From NCBI GenBank assembly GCA_013619125.1, contig JABXKS010000086.1:1-40447 (forward strand): a stretch of 40,447 bases of DNA. The letters are read 5' to 3'. The notes under the pieces were generated by a model, which did no database searches, was not told where the DNA came from, and worked only from the letters and a program-made list of their open reading frames with translations. Each line of letters starts with the position of its first letter. Positions within the stretch are counted from its first letter, which is position 1. The stretch comes from Clostridiales bacterium. Its GTDB lineage: Bacteria; Bacillota; Clostridia; Tissierellales; GPF-1. Shown here piece after piece: positions 1 through 7,569 of this stretch. The position numbers and the translations under genes are program-made.

Positions 1-677
1 CCATCAACGGTATCATAATCATCTCCAAATACGCGAAGCTTCTCCAACTTTCCCTTCGCAACCTGCGCCACATAGGGCATCAGATTATTGGGGATCCCAT
101 TTGGCGCTTCTCCAATTAATCCGCTTGGATGCGCCCCAACAGGGTTAAAATACCGTAGCAATGTAACTGCGAGTTCCGGGTGCGCGGTAGCTGCATCCGT
201 TAAAATCCGCTCGCTCATCGCCTTAGACTCCCCATATGGGTTTGTTGTTGGCAATAACTTCATCGTTTCTACGAACGGCACTTGATTGTCTCCATAGACT
301 GTCGCTGACGAACTGAATACAAATCTCGCAACCCCATGTTTCACACAGGCTTTCGTTAACACCATGGTGCTGACAATATTGTTGTAATAATATTCGATGG
401 GTTTTTGAACCGATTCGCCAACCGCTTTTAATCCTGCAAAATGAATCACGCCATCAAACTTATGGTTGGCAAACAAAATCTCTATCAAGGCAGAGTCTGC
501 CACGTCGATTTTGTAAAAAATAACCTTTTTACCGGCAATCTCTTCAATACGATCCACCGCTTCTCGCTTACTGTTACACAGATTATCTGCTATCACAACC
601 GAATGTCCCGCTTTTAATAATGCCACACAGGTATGAGATCCAATGTATCCGGCTCCCCCTGTCACTAAAATATTCAT
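1..677 (-). CDS. galE: UDP-glucose 4-epimerase, C-terminal end cut by window edge
   Basis: Interconverts UDP-glucose and UDP-galactose in the cytoplasm, feeding sugar nucleotides to surface polysaccharides. I translated the minus strand by hand: it opens at ATG (complement 675-677) with the short-chain dehydrogenase NAD-binding start MNILVTGGAGYIGSHT. SSSATVYG holds the conserved Ser/Thr region, NPYGESK holds the Tyr-x3-Lys catalytic pair, and LRYFNPVGAHPSGLIGE is typical of GalE. About 225 residues are visible of a usual ~330; the rest lies beyond base 1. A GGAGG ribosome-binding site sits 7-8 bases before the ATG. Upstream are a decayed manC tail and the capK/capA genes, so a role in envelope polysaccharide supply is the natural inference. 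The family is certain; strict substrate specificity is not. Confidence 0.95.
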   Translation of the reverse strand, partial: MNILVTGGAGYIGSHTCVALLKAGHSVVIADNLCNSKREAVDRIEEIAGKKVIFYKIDVADSALIEILFANHKFDGVIHFAGLKAVGESVQKPIEYYYNNIVSTMVLTKACVKHGVARFVFSSSATVYGDNQVPFVETMKLLPTTNPYGESKAMSERILTDAATAHPELAVTLLRYFNPVGAHPSGLIGEAPNGIPNNLMPYVAQVAKGKLEKLRVFGDDYDTVD

Positions 678-724
678 TTTCTGCCTCCAGCTAGATAAAA
701 TAACGTCCTTTTGTTTCTCTTAAT

Positions 725-755
725 ATCGTAACATAAATCGATTTCGTTTTGTGAA
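725..755 (-). promoter_or_regulatory. possible galE promoter
   Basis: On the minus strand a TTCACA (complement 750-755) lies 19 bases before TACGAT (complement 725-730), about 50 bases upstream of the galE start. Both boxes are imperfect and the spacer is long, so this is a weak call. Confidence 0.3.
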
Positions 756-791
756 TCAAACAAAAAAAGATTGTACTCATTAGTTGTTTAG

Positions 792-962
792 ACATATCCA
801 CCCTCTGCCAATAATCTCGTGTTGGAACAGCCAAACAAAACCATCGCTACTATTGACATCAAAGACCTCATTATTGTCGACACCGAAGACTATTTGTTGA
901 TCTGCAAAAAAAACCACTCCCAACGCGTAAAGGAAGTGGTTCAATTTATCCATGCAAAATAA
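792..962 (+). pseudogene. 3' remnant of mannose-1-phosphate guanylyltransferase (manC-like)
   Basis: Read from base 792 in one frame to the TAA at 960-962, the plus strand encodes about 56 residues. The segment IDIKDLIIVDTEDYLLICKK followed by NHSQRVKEVVQF matches the C-terminal core of sugar-phosphate guanylyltransferases (pattern ..iGv.DLIvVdT.dalLvc.k..sq.VK.vv..). A stop (TAG 789-791) lies just upstream in frame and nothing of the nucleotidyltransferase fold precedes it, so this is a decayed tail, not a gene. A GTG at 819 has no convincing ribosome-binding site. It ends one base from the stop of the convergent capK gene. It suggests that the polysaccharide locus once carried GDP-mannose synthesis. 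Recognition is by eye only. Confidence 0.72.
906..941 (-). terminator. Rho-independent terminator of the capK/capA unit
   Basis: On the minus strand AACCACTTCC (complement 932-941) pairs with GGGAGTGGTT (complement 912-921) with one G-U pair, followed by a run of eight T (complement 906-913, overlapping the arm). It lies 20-60 bases after the capK stop and sits wholly inside the manC remnant reading frame. Confidence 0.8.
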
Positions 963-2309
963 TCAGTTTCTGATCAAATATTTTACTTTCCCAGATGGCG
1001 CCCGCTCCAATTCTGCTACCTTCTCCCAGGTAATTGCCATCTCGCCCAAAAACTCCCGGCAATTTTCGCGCATTTGATCCATATACTCGGGTTGAAAATC
1101 CTCTTTGGGAATCAACCGCACATGGATCTTCCCCGGTGCATCCTGAACGATCTGCATGGCAACAATCCCCTTCACATCCTTTGTCAGCCGACCGATTCTT
1201 TGCACCTTCCGTCCCAAAGCCGTGACCAGATAATCTTCGACCCGCCCGGTCAATTCTTCGATATATGCGTTCTTCCAGCCACAGGCACATCCTGAATTTC
1301 GAACAATCCCACGATCCCCGGGTCGGTACCGGATATACGGCGCGTCCAAAGACAACAAGTCTGTAATCGCCAATTCGCCTTCTTCCCCTTCTGATAAAAC
1401 ATTCCCTTCGGCATCAATTACTTCAACCAAACAGCGATCCAAGATATGATAATGCCCCTCCCCGCACTGCACAGCGATCAAACCAACCTCGCTTGTGCCG
1501 TAGGTCTGATACATCACACAGGAAAATGCTTCTTCCACACTGGCACGTTGTGTATCCGTCAATCCCTCACTATCCGTAACAATTCCCCGAAGAGATAACT
1601 TCTGATTCTTATGTGCAAGCATCGACTCGGCTAGCAGGTACCAGGAAAATCCGTACCCAGTGCCCAATTCGACTCCATACTCAAGCATCGCCTTCAAATA
1701 GTCTCCGTATGTTTTCTCATCCACATGATCGATGGAACACTGCAATTGCTGAAATGGATAGATAACAAACCAATAAGGGGGATGACCGATCTCTGGGGCG
1801 GCTATCAGCACATTGGACAAACGTGCAATCTTCCCTCGTTTTCCACCAGCGGCGAATTCATACAATCGATCATAAAGGGCATACTCGTACTGCATCGTCT
1901 GCTTGTCTCGATGGAAAAACAGACTACTTCCTGTCGTTCCCCCGGTCCAGGCTTTCCACACCCCCTCTTTGGGTTGTGGGTTCACCATCCGGCTTCCTTG
2001 CTCCCGAATCACGTCCTTAGTCAAAAATGGAATTTTCGCCAATTCATCCATGGAGTGAACAGACTCTGTCGACAGAACGTCTTGATAATAAGGGATGGTC
2101 TTCTTGCTGTGCGCCAACAATCGATTCAATCGAACAAATTGAATCGGTTGCTGATTTTCACTGAGCATTTTTTCGATGTCCATCTCCTTATAATACCGAT
2201 GGTATTCTCCCCCATGGCGAATTTGCTTTCGCCGAACCGCTTCCACATTAGCCATAAGCTGACGTACCCGATACGGTGCATACCGATAAACCGTCTTCAA
2301 CCAAGTCAT
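963..2309 (-). CDS. CapK/PaaK-like AMP-forming ligase family protein (first copy)
   Basis: Member of the CapK branch of the phenylacetate-CoA ligase (adenylate-forming) superfamily, often found in capsule and exopolysaccharide loci; the acid it activates is unknown. Of 448 residues, the visible marks are the nucleotide-binding loop WTGGTTGSS (about 121-129), YGTSEVG in mid-protein, the ITDL...APYIRYRPGDRG block, and LTGRVEDYLV near the C-terminal hinge. A Cys pair, GCACGW, lies between the last two. Length is normal for CapK. Start ATG (complement 2307-2309) follows GGATGAGGTGGT. It is last in the order capK2 > capA > capK1 and is followed by a terminator. It is clearly a paralogue of the gene at 3592-4947, with the same motifs throughout. 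Cytoplasmic; no signal peptide. The exact function is inferred only from family and context. Confidence 0.88.
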   Translation of the reverse strand: MTWLKTVYRYAPYRVRQLMANVEAVRRKQIRHGGEYHRYYKEMDIEKMLSENQQPIQFVRLNRLLAHSKKTIPYYQDVLSTESVHSMDELAKIPFLTKDVIREQGSRMVNPQPKEGVWKAWTGGTTGSSLFFHRDKQTMQYEYALYDRLYEFAAGGKRGKIARLSNVLIAAPEIGHPPYWFVIYPFQQLQCSIDHVDEKTYGDYLKAMLEYGVELGTGYGFSWYLLAESMLAHKNQKLSLRGIVTDSEGLTDTQRASVEEAFSCVMYQTYGTSEVGLIAVQCGEGHYHILDRCLVEVIDAEGNVLSEGEEGELAITDLLSLDAPYIRYRPGDRGIVRNSGCACGWKNAYIEELTGRVEDYLVTALGRKVQRIGRLTKDVKGIVAMQIVQDAPGKIHVRLIPKEDFQPEYMDQMRENCREFLGEMAITWEKVAELERAPSGKVKYLIRN

Positions 2310-2428
2310 ACCACCTCATCCTTTCCATCTCTTACCATGCTGGGCGCTTTGGGATGAAATTGCCAGCCTGGAATCATGTAGTGCATGGCTTTCGAATCAT
2401 CCCTCTCATAGAAACCTCCCAACACCAT
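2306..2428 (-). CDS. possible 40-residue small ORF overlapping capK1 start
   Basis: In the 148-base gap between capA and capK1 the minus strand has an open frame starting at ATG (complement 2426-2428), with internal ATGs. It ends at a TGA that overlaps the capK1 ATG as ATGA, the arrangement used for translational coupling. The peptide contains GGFYERDDSKAMHYMIPGW and resembles no family I know. The best ribosome-binding site in the gap (GGGAGG, complement 2415-2420) instead serves an ATG at 2407-2409 in another frame, which stops after 11 codons. It could therefore be a remnant, a leader or noise. Confidence 0.25.
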   Translation of the reverse strand: MVLGGFYERDDSKAMHYMIPGWQFHPKAPSMVRDGKDEVV

Positions 2429-2457
2429 TTTTCAACACTGATCCATTAATACGACTG

Positions 2458-3576
2458 CTATACATTGCGAATAAACTTTCGGTACCCTTTTTTCAAAATC
2501 AAATAGCATTTCTCTCCACTCGGGTTTTCTCGCATTTTTCGCAGCACAGCCGAAATTCGATACGCCCAAAAGAGCTTTTTCAGTTTTTTTTGATTCAATG
2601 CCTTGTTTTTCGTCAGAATTGGTGTCGAATTCAAGGACAATGCAATGGCTTGACTCACATAGTCGGAAGTGAAGAAGTTTTCATCTGAATAATCTTGCAG
2701 AACCCGCTCTTGATTCAATACGCGTCGACTCTCCTTCAATTCAGCGTCATACATCAATAAGTTTTCATGATCAGTCTTCCCGCATTCGGAATCATACAGT
2801 ACCATGGCTCCATAATCGCAGAGATTGGCCGTTTCTCCGTGAAACTGATACGTCCCGAATTTTGGACGCATATCGGAAAAATAAAAATTTCCTAAGGAAT
2901 AGTAGATGGATTTGCCCTGATACTTTTCAAAGGGTTGAATATTATGCGGATGATGTCCCACAATTAGATCCCCACCCAAATCAATGACATCATGTGCCAA
3001 TTGCACGTCAAATGGCTGTGGCAACGGGTTCAGCTCAAATCCCCAATGAAAAACGGTTACGAGTTTTGCATCCGGGTTCTCCGCTCGCAAAAATTGGGTC
3101 CGTTGCAAAACATGCTCATTTTCCCGTGGTGCACATCCCGCGCTGTTCTCAGTTGCATACACGGTTTCTTCGACATCCCATCCGAAATTTTGAATCACAA
3201 CCTGATCTTCTTTTGTTCCTAGTCTCATCGGTTTAAGCGCTTCTTGCAGATTCATGCCCGCTCCCGTATGCGCAATGCCATTTTCATGTAGAATTCTTAC
3301 TGTCTCCCGCAACCCTTCATCGCCAAAATCCATCATATGATTGTTGGCCAAACACACGCCAACCACATTCAATCGTTTTAGCACATTGATTGTCATGGGA
3401 CTTTGATGCATCCACCGACCACGTTTTTTAACCTGCATGGATGAACCCGCTAGCCCCCCTTCCAGGTTGAGAATCACTTGATATTCGTTTTCTCGTATCC
3501 AGTCAGACAATGCCAAAATATCCGCCTTCACTTCCTCATACGCATAATAAAAATCCCCTAAGAATAACAACTTCAT
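2458..3576 (-). CDS. CapA family protein (poly-gamma-glutamate/capsule synthesis, metallophosphatase fold)
   Basis: CapA-type proteins have a calcineurin-like metallophosphoesterase fold and accompany capsule or poly-gamma-glutamate export. The 372-residue sequence shows the family's blocks in order: GDFYYAYEEV at the N terminus, NLEGGLAG, CLANNHMMDFGDEGL (Asn-His metal motif), VTVFHWGFE, GGDLIVGHHPHNIQPFE and YYSLGNFYFSD. I see no clear signal peptide or N-terminal anchor, unlike many CapA proteins, so it may be cytoplasmic or use a partner. The start at ATG 3576 follows GGGGGAG. It is 15 bases downstream of capK2 and sandwiched between two capK paralogues, so one transcript is likely. No capB/capC ligase is visible, so poly-gamma-glutamate synthesis as such is not supported here. 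Confidence 0.85.
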   Translation of the reverse strand: MKLLFLGDFYYAYEEVKADILALSDWIRENEYQVILNLEGGLAGSSMQVKKRGRWMHQSPMTINVLKRLNVVGVCLANNHMMDFGDEGLRETVRILHENGIAHTGAGMNLQEALKPMRLGTKEDQVVIQNFGWDVEETVYATENSAGCAPRENEHVLQRTQFLRAENPDAKLVTVFHWGFELNPLPQPFDVQLAHDVIDLGGDLIVGHHPHNIQPFEKYQGKSIYYSLGNFYFSDMRPKFGTYQFHGETANLCDYGAMVLYDSECGKTDHENLLMYDAELKESRRVLNQERVLQDYSDENFFTSDYVSQAIALSLNSTPILTKNKALNQKKLKKLFWAYRISAVLRKMRENPSGEKCYLILKKGYRKFIRNV

Positions 3577-3591
3577 TTCATTCTCCCCCTG

Positions 3592-4947
3592 CTAAAAATT
3601 GCGAATGGTCGTCTTGATTTTTCCAGATGGTGCTTTTTCTATTTCCTCCACCACTTCCCAGGTGATGCGCATTTCTCCAATCATGTTCTTTGCATTCGCT
3701 TTGGCTTTCTCCATCTTTGTCGGATCAAAGTCTGCCCGCGCCTCAACCCGAATATGTAATTGACCCGGTTCATCCTGGATATACTGAAAGGCTCGAACAC
3801 CTGGAATTCCACCCATCACTCTTGCGATATGATTCACCTTGACCCCTTGCGCGGTCACAATATAATCTCGCACTCGCCCCGTTAGGGTTTCCAAGTATGG
3901 ACTTTCCCACCCGCAGCTGCATCCTCCATGCTGAAAACTCCCCCGATCACCGGGACAATATCGGATAAATGGCGCGTCCATCGACCATAAATCTGTTACG
4001 ACGATTTCGCCGTCACTCCCGTCCGGTACCGATTTTCCGTCTTCCCCGACAACCTCCACATGCACCCGATCCAATATGTGATAATACCCCTGTTCGCATT
4101 GTACCGCAGCAATCCCGACTTCACTGGTTCCATATGTTTGATAAACACGACAATCAAAGGCTTTTTCCACCATCTTCTTCTGTTCACCTGTCATTCCCTC
4201 GCTGTCCGAAACAACCGCCTTCAATTTTAAGCGTTGGTCATCATGCGCCAGCGCCTCTTCCGCCAATCGCTGCCAGAGAAACGCATAGCCCGTTCCAATA
4301 TCTGCTCCATATTCCGATATTGACTGCAAGTAATCGCCATAGGTTCTTTCATCCAAATGATAAATCGAACACTGCAATTGCTTCATCATCGACACTTCCA
4401 TGCAAAACGGTGGCTGATGGGATGTTGATTTCAAAATCGGCACATTGGAAAATCGTGCTTTCTTCACTTTTTCTTTGTCAGCGGCAAATGCATAGAGTTT
4501 ATCATAGACAGCATACTCATAATGGAGACTTCTCTGATCCCTGACAAAAGCCAACTGCCCCGCAGTACCGCCCGTCGTTCCATGCCAGAAACCCACCCTC
4601 GGATTCTCATTGACATACTTTCGCAGGTTTGTTCGCAAGTCTTCCTTCCGAAGCAAAGGAAGCTGATCAATTTCCTGCATATTCAACAACGACTCTTCCG
4701 GCAACACCTCCCGGTAATAGGGAATGTTCGACCGGCAAGTAGCCAACAATTGATTCAGCTGATTCAATTTTTTCTCTGGATGATTTTCAAAAAGAATTTG
4801 CTTTATATTGATCTGCTCGTAATGGGTTTGATAATCACCCCCACGACGAGTTTTTACTCGCTTCATAGCCTCCATGTTCGCCAAAAACTTTCGTAACCAC
4901 ATCGGTGAGTTATTGAATATCCTTCTTTTCCAAGGTTGCATTCCCAT
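3592..4947 (-). CDS. CapK/PaaK-like AMP-forming ligase family protein (second copy)
   Basis: A 451-residue paralogue of the capK at 963-2309. It shares the same length, the glycine-rich loop (GTTGGTAGQL, about 125-134), QTYGTSEVGIAAVQC, VTDLWSMDAPFIRYCPGDRG and LTGRVRDYIVTA. The nucleotide loop begins GTTGG where the first copy has WTGGTTG, so the two may differ in substrate. First gene of the trio; ATG 4947 follows AGGAG, with a second in-frame ATG two codons later. The gap of 284 bases to the divergent MORN gene must hold its promoter; a GATAAT-like box is present but no convincing -35. The function (activation of an acyl group for a surface polymer) is inferred from family only. Confidence 0.87.
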   Translation of the reverse strand: MGMQPWKRRIFNNSPMWLRKFLANMEAMKRVKTRRGGDYQTHYEQINIKQILFENHPEKKLNQLNQLLATCRSNIPYYREVLPEESLLNMQEIDQLPLLRKEDLRTNLRKYVNENPRVGFWHGTTGGTAGQLAFVRDQRSLHYEYAVYDKLYAFAADKEKVKKARFSNVPILKSTSHQPPFCMEVSMMKQLQCSIYHLDERTYGDYLQSISEYGADIGTGYAFLWQRLAEEALAHDDQRLKLKAVVSDSEGMTGEQKKMVEKAFDCRVYQTYGTSEVGIAAVQCEQGYYHILDRVHVEVVGEDGKSVPDGSDGEIVVTDLWSMDAPFIRYCPGDRGSFQHGGCSCGWESPYLETLTGRVRDYIVTAQGVKVNHIARVMGGIPGVRAFQYIQDEPGQLHIRVEARADFDPTKMEKAKANAKNMIGEMRITWEVVEEIEKAPSGKIKTTIRNF

Positions 4948-5151
4948 TTTGAATCTCCTATTTGCAGCATTCCTCTATTATCCATTTTTTACCCTTTTTT
5001 ACGCTTTTTCCTCTCCCCTTTTTGTGAACCTTTCCTTTCCCATTCACGTTTTAAAAATCATTGATGAACCCATATTTCAACCATTCAACCCTCACACATA
5101 CAAAACACAAACCGAATTCAACCATTTTTACCAGTATTTACGCACTTTCAG

Positions 5152-5180
5152 TTCACAACATTCATAAAAAGAGGTAGAAT
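5152..5180 (+). promoter_or_regulatory. probable promoter of the MORN-repeat gene
   Basis: TTCACA (5152-5157), a 17-base spacer and TAGAAT (5175-5180) lie about 50 bases before the ATG at 5232. Upstream, TTCAACCATT occurs twice within the AT-rich gap (about 5077-5123); its meaning is unknown. The rest of 4948-5231 holds no recognisable gene. Confidence 0.55.
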
Positions 5181-5231
5181 TGAATTAAGTTTATCCACTA
5201 ACTTTCACTTCTACTACACAAGGAGGCGTAC

Positions 5232-6779
5232 ATGAAGAAACTTTTAATTGCCCTATTAATCACCGTTTTACTGTTTGTCTCGTTCACTCCCGGCTTTGCT
5301 GCCCTGGAAAGAGCGAAACTTCCCAATTTCCCTGTTACATTCAATGGAACCCCCATCGACAACCAGCGTGCGACCTATCCGCTGATCGTCTACAAAAATA
5401 TTACATACTTCCCAATGACTTGGGACTATGCGTCAGCCTTGGGGCTCTCCTCGAACTATACGGAAGCTTCAGGACTGGTCATTAATAAGTCGCTTTCATC
5501 CGTTAATCTGGTGCAAAGCAGAACAGCAAACAACAATCCGGGTTCGTCCTACAATGTCAACATGCCCTATTTTAAAATTACAGTGAATGGAAAGCGAATC
5601 AACAATGCCACAGAGCCATATCCTTTGCTTTTATTTAGAAATATCACCTACTTTCCGCTGACTTGGAAATTTGCCGTAACGGAATTCGGCTGGGAGTATG
5701 AATATACCGCCGCAACAGGATTAAGAATCGAAACACATCCGTTCCAGCCAACCAGTCCGCAACATGAACAAAAGACTCTTAACTACGGTAATGGCGACAA
5801 ATATGAGGGTGAAGTCCTGTTCAACAAAAAAGACGGCTTTGGCACCTTCACTTGGGCCAACGGCGATTACTACACCGGCGAATGGAGAGCCAATCAGAAG
5901 CACGGCACCGGCACCCTCGTTCGCATCAACGGCAACTCCTACTCCGGCGACTGGAATTTTGATGAGAAAAACGGTGTCGGTACAGTAACCATGACCAACG
6001 GCGATCGCTACACTGGCGATCTGGTCAAGGCGACATACTCCGGCATCGGCACCTACACCTGGGCCAACGGAGACGAGTACAAGGGCATCTGGCTCCACGG
6101 CGAACGTACTGGCGACGGCATGATGACAACCGCCAACGGCGTCTATGTCGGTGAATTTGAAGAAGGATTATACGACGGCTACGGGCGCTTGACAAAAGCC
6201 GATGGCACCATTGAAGAAGGCACTTGGAGCAGCGGACGCCTGGTAAAATCCATGCCGCAGGAACCGACAAATGTCATGGTTAAACAGATTGCAGAAGACC
6301 GATTCGAAGTAAAATGGACAGCTCCGGAAGGCATCAACTACGCGCGTCTTTACTACACCCTGGACCCGCGTGAACATTGGATGGAAGTTCTCTATCCAGA
6401 TCTTACGCAAATCAAGCTTCGGGGGACCGGCTACATTTTCACTGGCGCCGAACCAGACCAAGATTATTACTTTATGATGCGCTCAGTGGCGAGTGAGGTG
6501 GAATCCAAAGACAGTCTGATTGTCAGTGCTTCAACCGCTGAACAGGGAGTTGTACCAACCCACCACGTCATTCAGTCGACAATTCAATACAAGTTTGACG
6601 GCTTCGCAAACAAGAAAACTTATACCTTGTCCAACGGCCAGATATGGAAACAAACAAGCTTCCAAAGCAAAACTGCCAAGCGGTTTATGCCGGAAGTCTT
6701 GATCTTCCTCGACGGCAACGAATACAAAATGATGATAGACGGCTACGATGAAGAAATCGCAGTCACTCGAATCAAATAG
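5232..6779 (+). CDS. secreted MORN-repeat protein with two N-terminal stalk-like repeats
   Basis: A 515-residue exported protein. Residues 1-23 form a signal peptide (MKKLLIALLITVLLFVS, then AxA-like FAA). Two homologous modules follow, each with the pattern (V)T(F/V)NG-x-(P/R)I(D/N)N...YPL...(K/R)NITYFP(M/L)TW; they resemble the stalk/copper-amine-oxidase-N-like domains of Firmicute surface proteins. About residues 187-335 carry some six MORN repeats (YxGxW/F...GxGxxxxxNG). Residues ~340-435 look fibronectin-III-like (PTNVMVKQIAEDRFEVKW). It ends in a small beta-rich tail; I see no sorting signal or C-terminal anchor. AAGGAGG precedes the ATG. The MORN segment is visibly richer in G+C than its flanks. 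It is monocistronic, between divergent capK2 and a convergent gene. Role unknown; a cell-surface scaffold is an inference. Confidence 0.8.
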   Translation: MKKLLIALLITVLLFVSFTPGFAALERAKLPNFPVTFNGTPIDNQRATYPLIVYKNITYFPMTWDYASALGLSSNYTEASGLVINKSLSSVNLVQSRTANNNPGSSYNVNMPYFKITVNGKRINNATEPYPLLLFRNITYFPLTWKFAVTEFGWEYEYTAATGLRIETHPFQPTSPQHEQKTLNYGNGDKYEGEVLFNKKDGFGTFTWANGDYYTGEWRANQKHGTGTLVRINGNSYSGDWNFDEKNGVGTVTMTNGDRYTGDLVKATYSGIGTYTWANGDEYKGIWLHGERTGDGMMTTANGVYVGEFEEGLYDGYGRLTKADGTIEEGTWSSGRLVKSMPQEPTNVMVKQIAEDRFEVKWTAPEGINYARLYYTLDPREHWMEVLYPDLTQIKLRGTGYIFTGAEPDQDYYFMMRSVASEVESKDSLIVSASTAEQGVVPTHHVIQSTIQYKFDGFANKKTYTLSNGQIWKQTSFQSKTAKRFMPEVLIFLDGNEYKMMIDGYDEEIAVTRIK

Positions 6780-6788
6780 CATGGTAAA

Positions 6789-6815
6789 GGACCAGATTCT
6801 CCATGAATCTGATCC
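6789..6815. terminator. bidirectional terminator between convergent genes
   Basis: GGACCAGATTC (6789-6799) pairs with GAATCTGATCC (6805-6815) except one mismatch, with TTTTTCTTTTC following on the plus strand and TTTACC on the minus. It closes the MORN gene and perhaps the convergent gene at 6834. Confidence 0.75.
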
Positions 6816-6833
6816 TTTTTCTTTTCTTCAAAA

Positions 6834-7460
6834 CTATTCGTCTTCATCCCGATTCCGGGTGTTCTCTTCATCCACCCAATCCTCTTCGTGATAAACCATC
6901 CCATTTCGACCCGGAACCTTGCGATTCTCACCCGCCTTATAGAAAGGACAGCTTTTCGGCCCGTAGCAAAAGGTCTCAAACCGATATTCCAAGATTCCAG
7001 GATTCCAGTGATCCACCGTGATCTCCACCGGCATCCGGCAACCCCACATGCACGTCTGGCACTTCCTGTTGTAGGTTCGCGTATCCAGTCTTCTATGTCC
7101 CCTTGCCCGATAAATCTCTAGCTCCGGCGGTATACTTTTCCACGGAGGAGGAGCCGATGGCTCTTCTCTAACACCACCAGCTTTCGTAAGTTTCGACACC
7201 TTGTAATACCCCACCCGCTCAAGGCGGTCATCCGCTACTGGCAGACATTCCCCTTGAATCTGATCATGCACCTTGAATTGAAACTTGCTCTGCGTGCCCT
7301 TGCCGATCCCCACCCAAATAACACTCGGTTCGTCATCGAGGCTTCCCTCCACCAGAATCGCGTAGCCCAGATAGTTGTGATGGGTTAGATCAAAGGAACG
7401 ACCCAAACGAATACGCGGCTGTACGGCTTTCACTCGCCCTTCGAACTTCAGTTTTTCCAT
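6834..7460 (-). CDS. conserved-looking protein of unknown function with Cys cluster
   Basis: I do not recognise the family. From the preferred ATG (complement 7458-7460, preceded by AAGGGGTGG) it has 208 residues; the frame stays open 24 codons further upstream but without a better ribosome-binding site. The N-terminal half is beta-rich (LKFEGRVKAVQPRIRLGRSF, then GYAILVEG and IWVGIGKG). The C-terminal half holds five Cys: CQTCMWGC and, about 35 residues later, CYGPKSC, a spacing compatible with a zinc or iron-sulfur site. It ends in an acidic tail (DEENTRNRDEDE). No signal peptide or membrane segment. It is a single gene with no obvious partner. Confidence 0.6.
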   Translation of the reverse strand: MEKLKFEGRVKAVQPRIRLGRSFDLTHHNYLGYAILVEGSLDDEPSVIWVGIGKGTQSKFQFKVHDQIQGECLPVADDRLERVGYYKVSKLTKAGGVREEPSAPPPWKSIPPELEIYRARGHRRLDTRTYNRKCQTCMWGCRMPVEITVDHWNPGILEYRFETFCYGPKSCPFYKAGENRKVPGRNGMVYHEEDWVDEENTRNRDEDE

Positions 7461-7541
7461 CCTTCCACCCCTTTCAGCGGACTTCATGCACCGCTCAAGC
7501 TTGGATTCAACTCCTATTACATTTTTACCCAAATAAGAAAA

Positions 7542-7563
7542 GGATCAAGCGCAAGCTTGATCC
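7542..7563 (-). terminator. terminator of the 2-keto-3-deoxy-sugar-acid operon
   Basis: GGATCAAGC (7542-7550) and GCTTGATCC (7555-7563) form a perfect 9-bp stem with a 4-base loop. On the minus strand it is followed by TTTTCTTATTT, just after the kdgK stop. Confidence 0.85.
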
Positions 7564-7569
7564 CTTTCC

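Noticed and set aside
1725-2357. Long plus-strand open frames opposite the capK genes (also 3969-4544)
   Set aside because: Antisense shadows of clear CapK coding sequence; the products show no family features and are rich in Pro/His/Ser, as expected from reverse-frame reading.
2458-4947. Poly-gamma-glutamate capsule operon
   Set aside because: CapA-like protein present, but no CapB ligase or CapC/PgsC membrane partner is visible; CapK-like genes are not part of that pathway.
5721-6098. Minus-strand open frame inside the MORN gene
   Set aside because: It mirrors the repeat DNA of the MORN domain; its repetitive Val/Ala/Gly composition is a by-product of the forward repeats.
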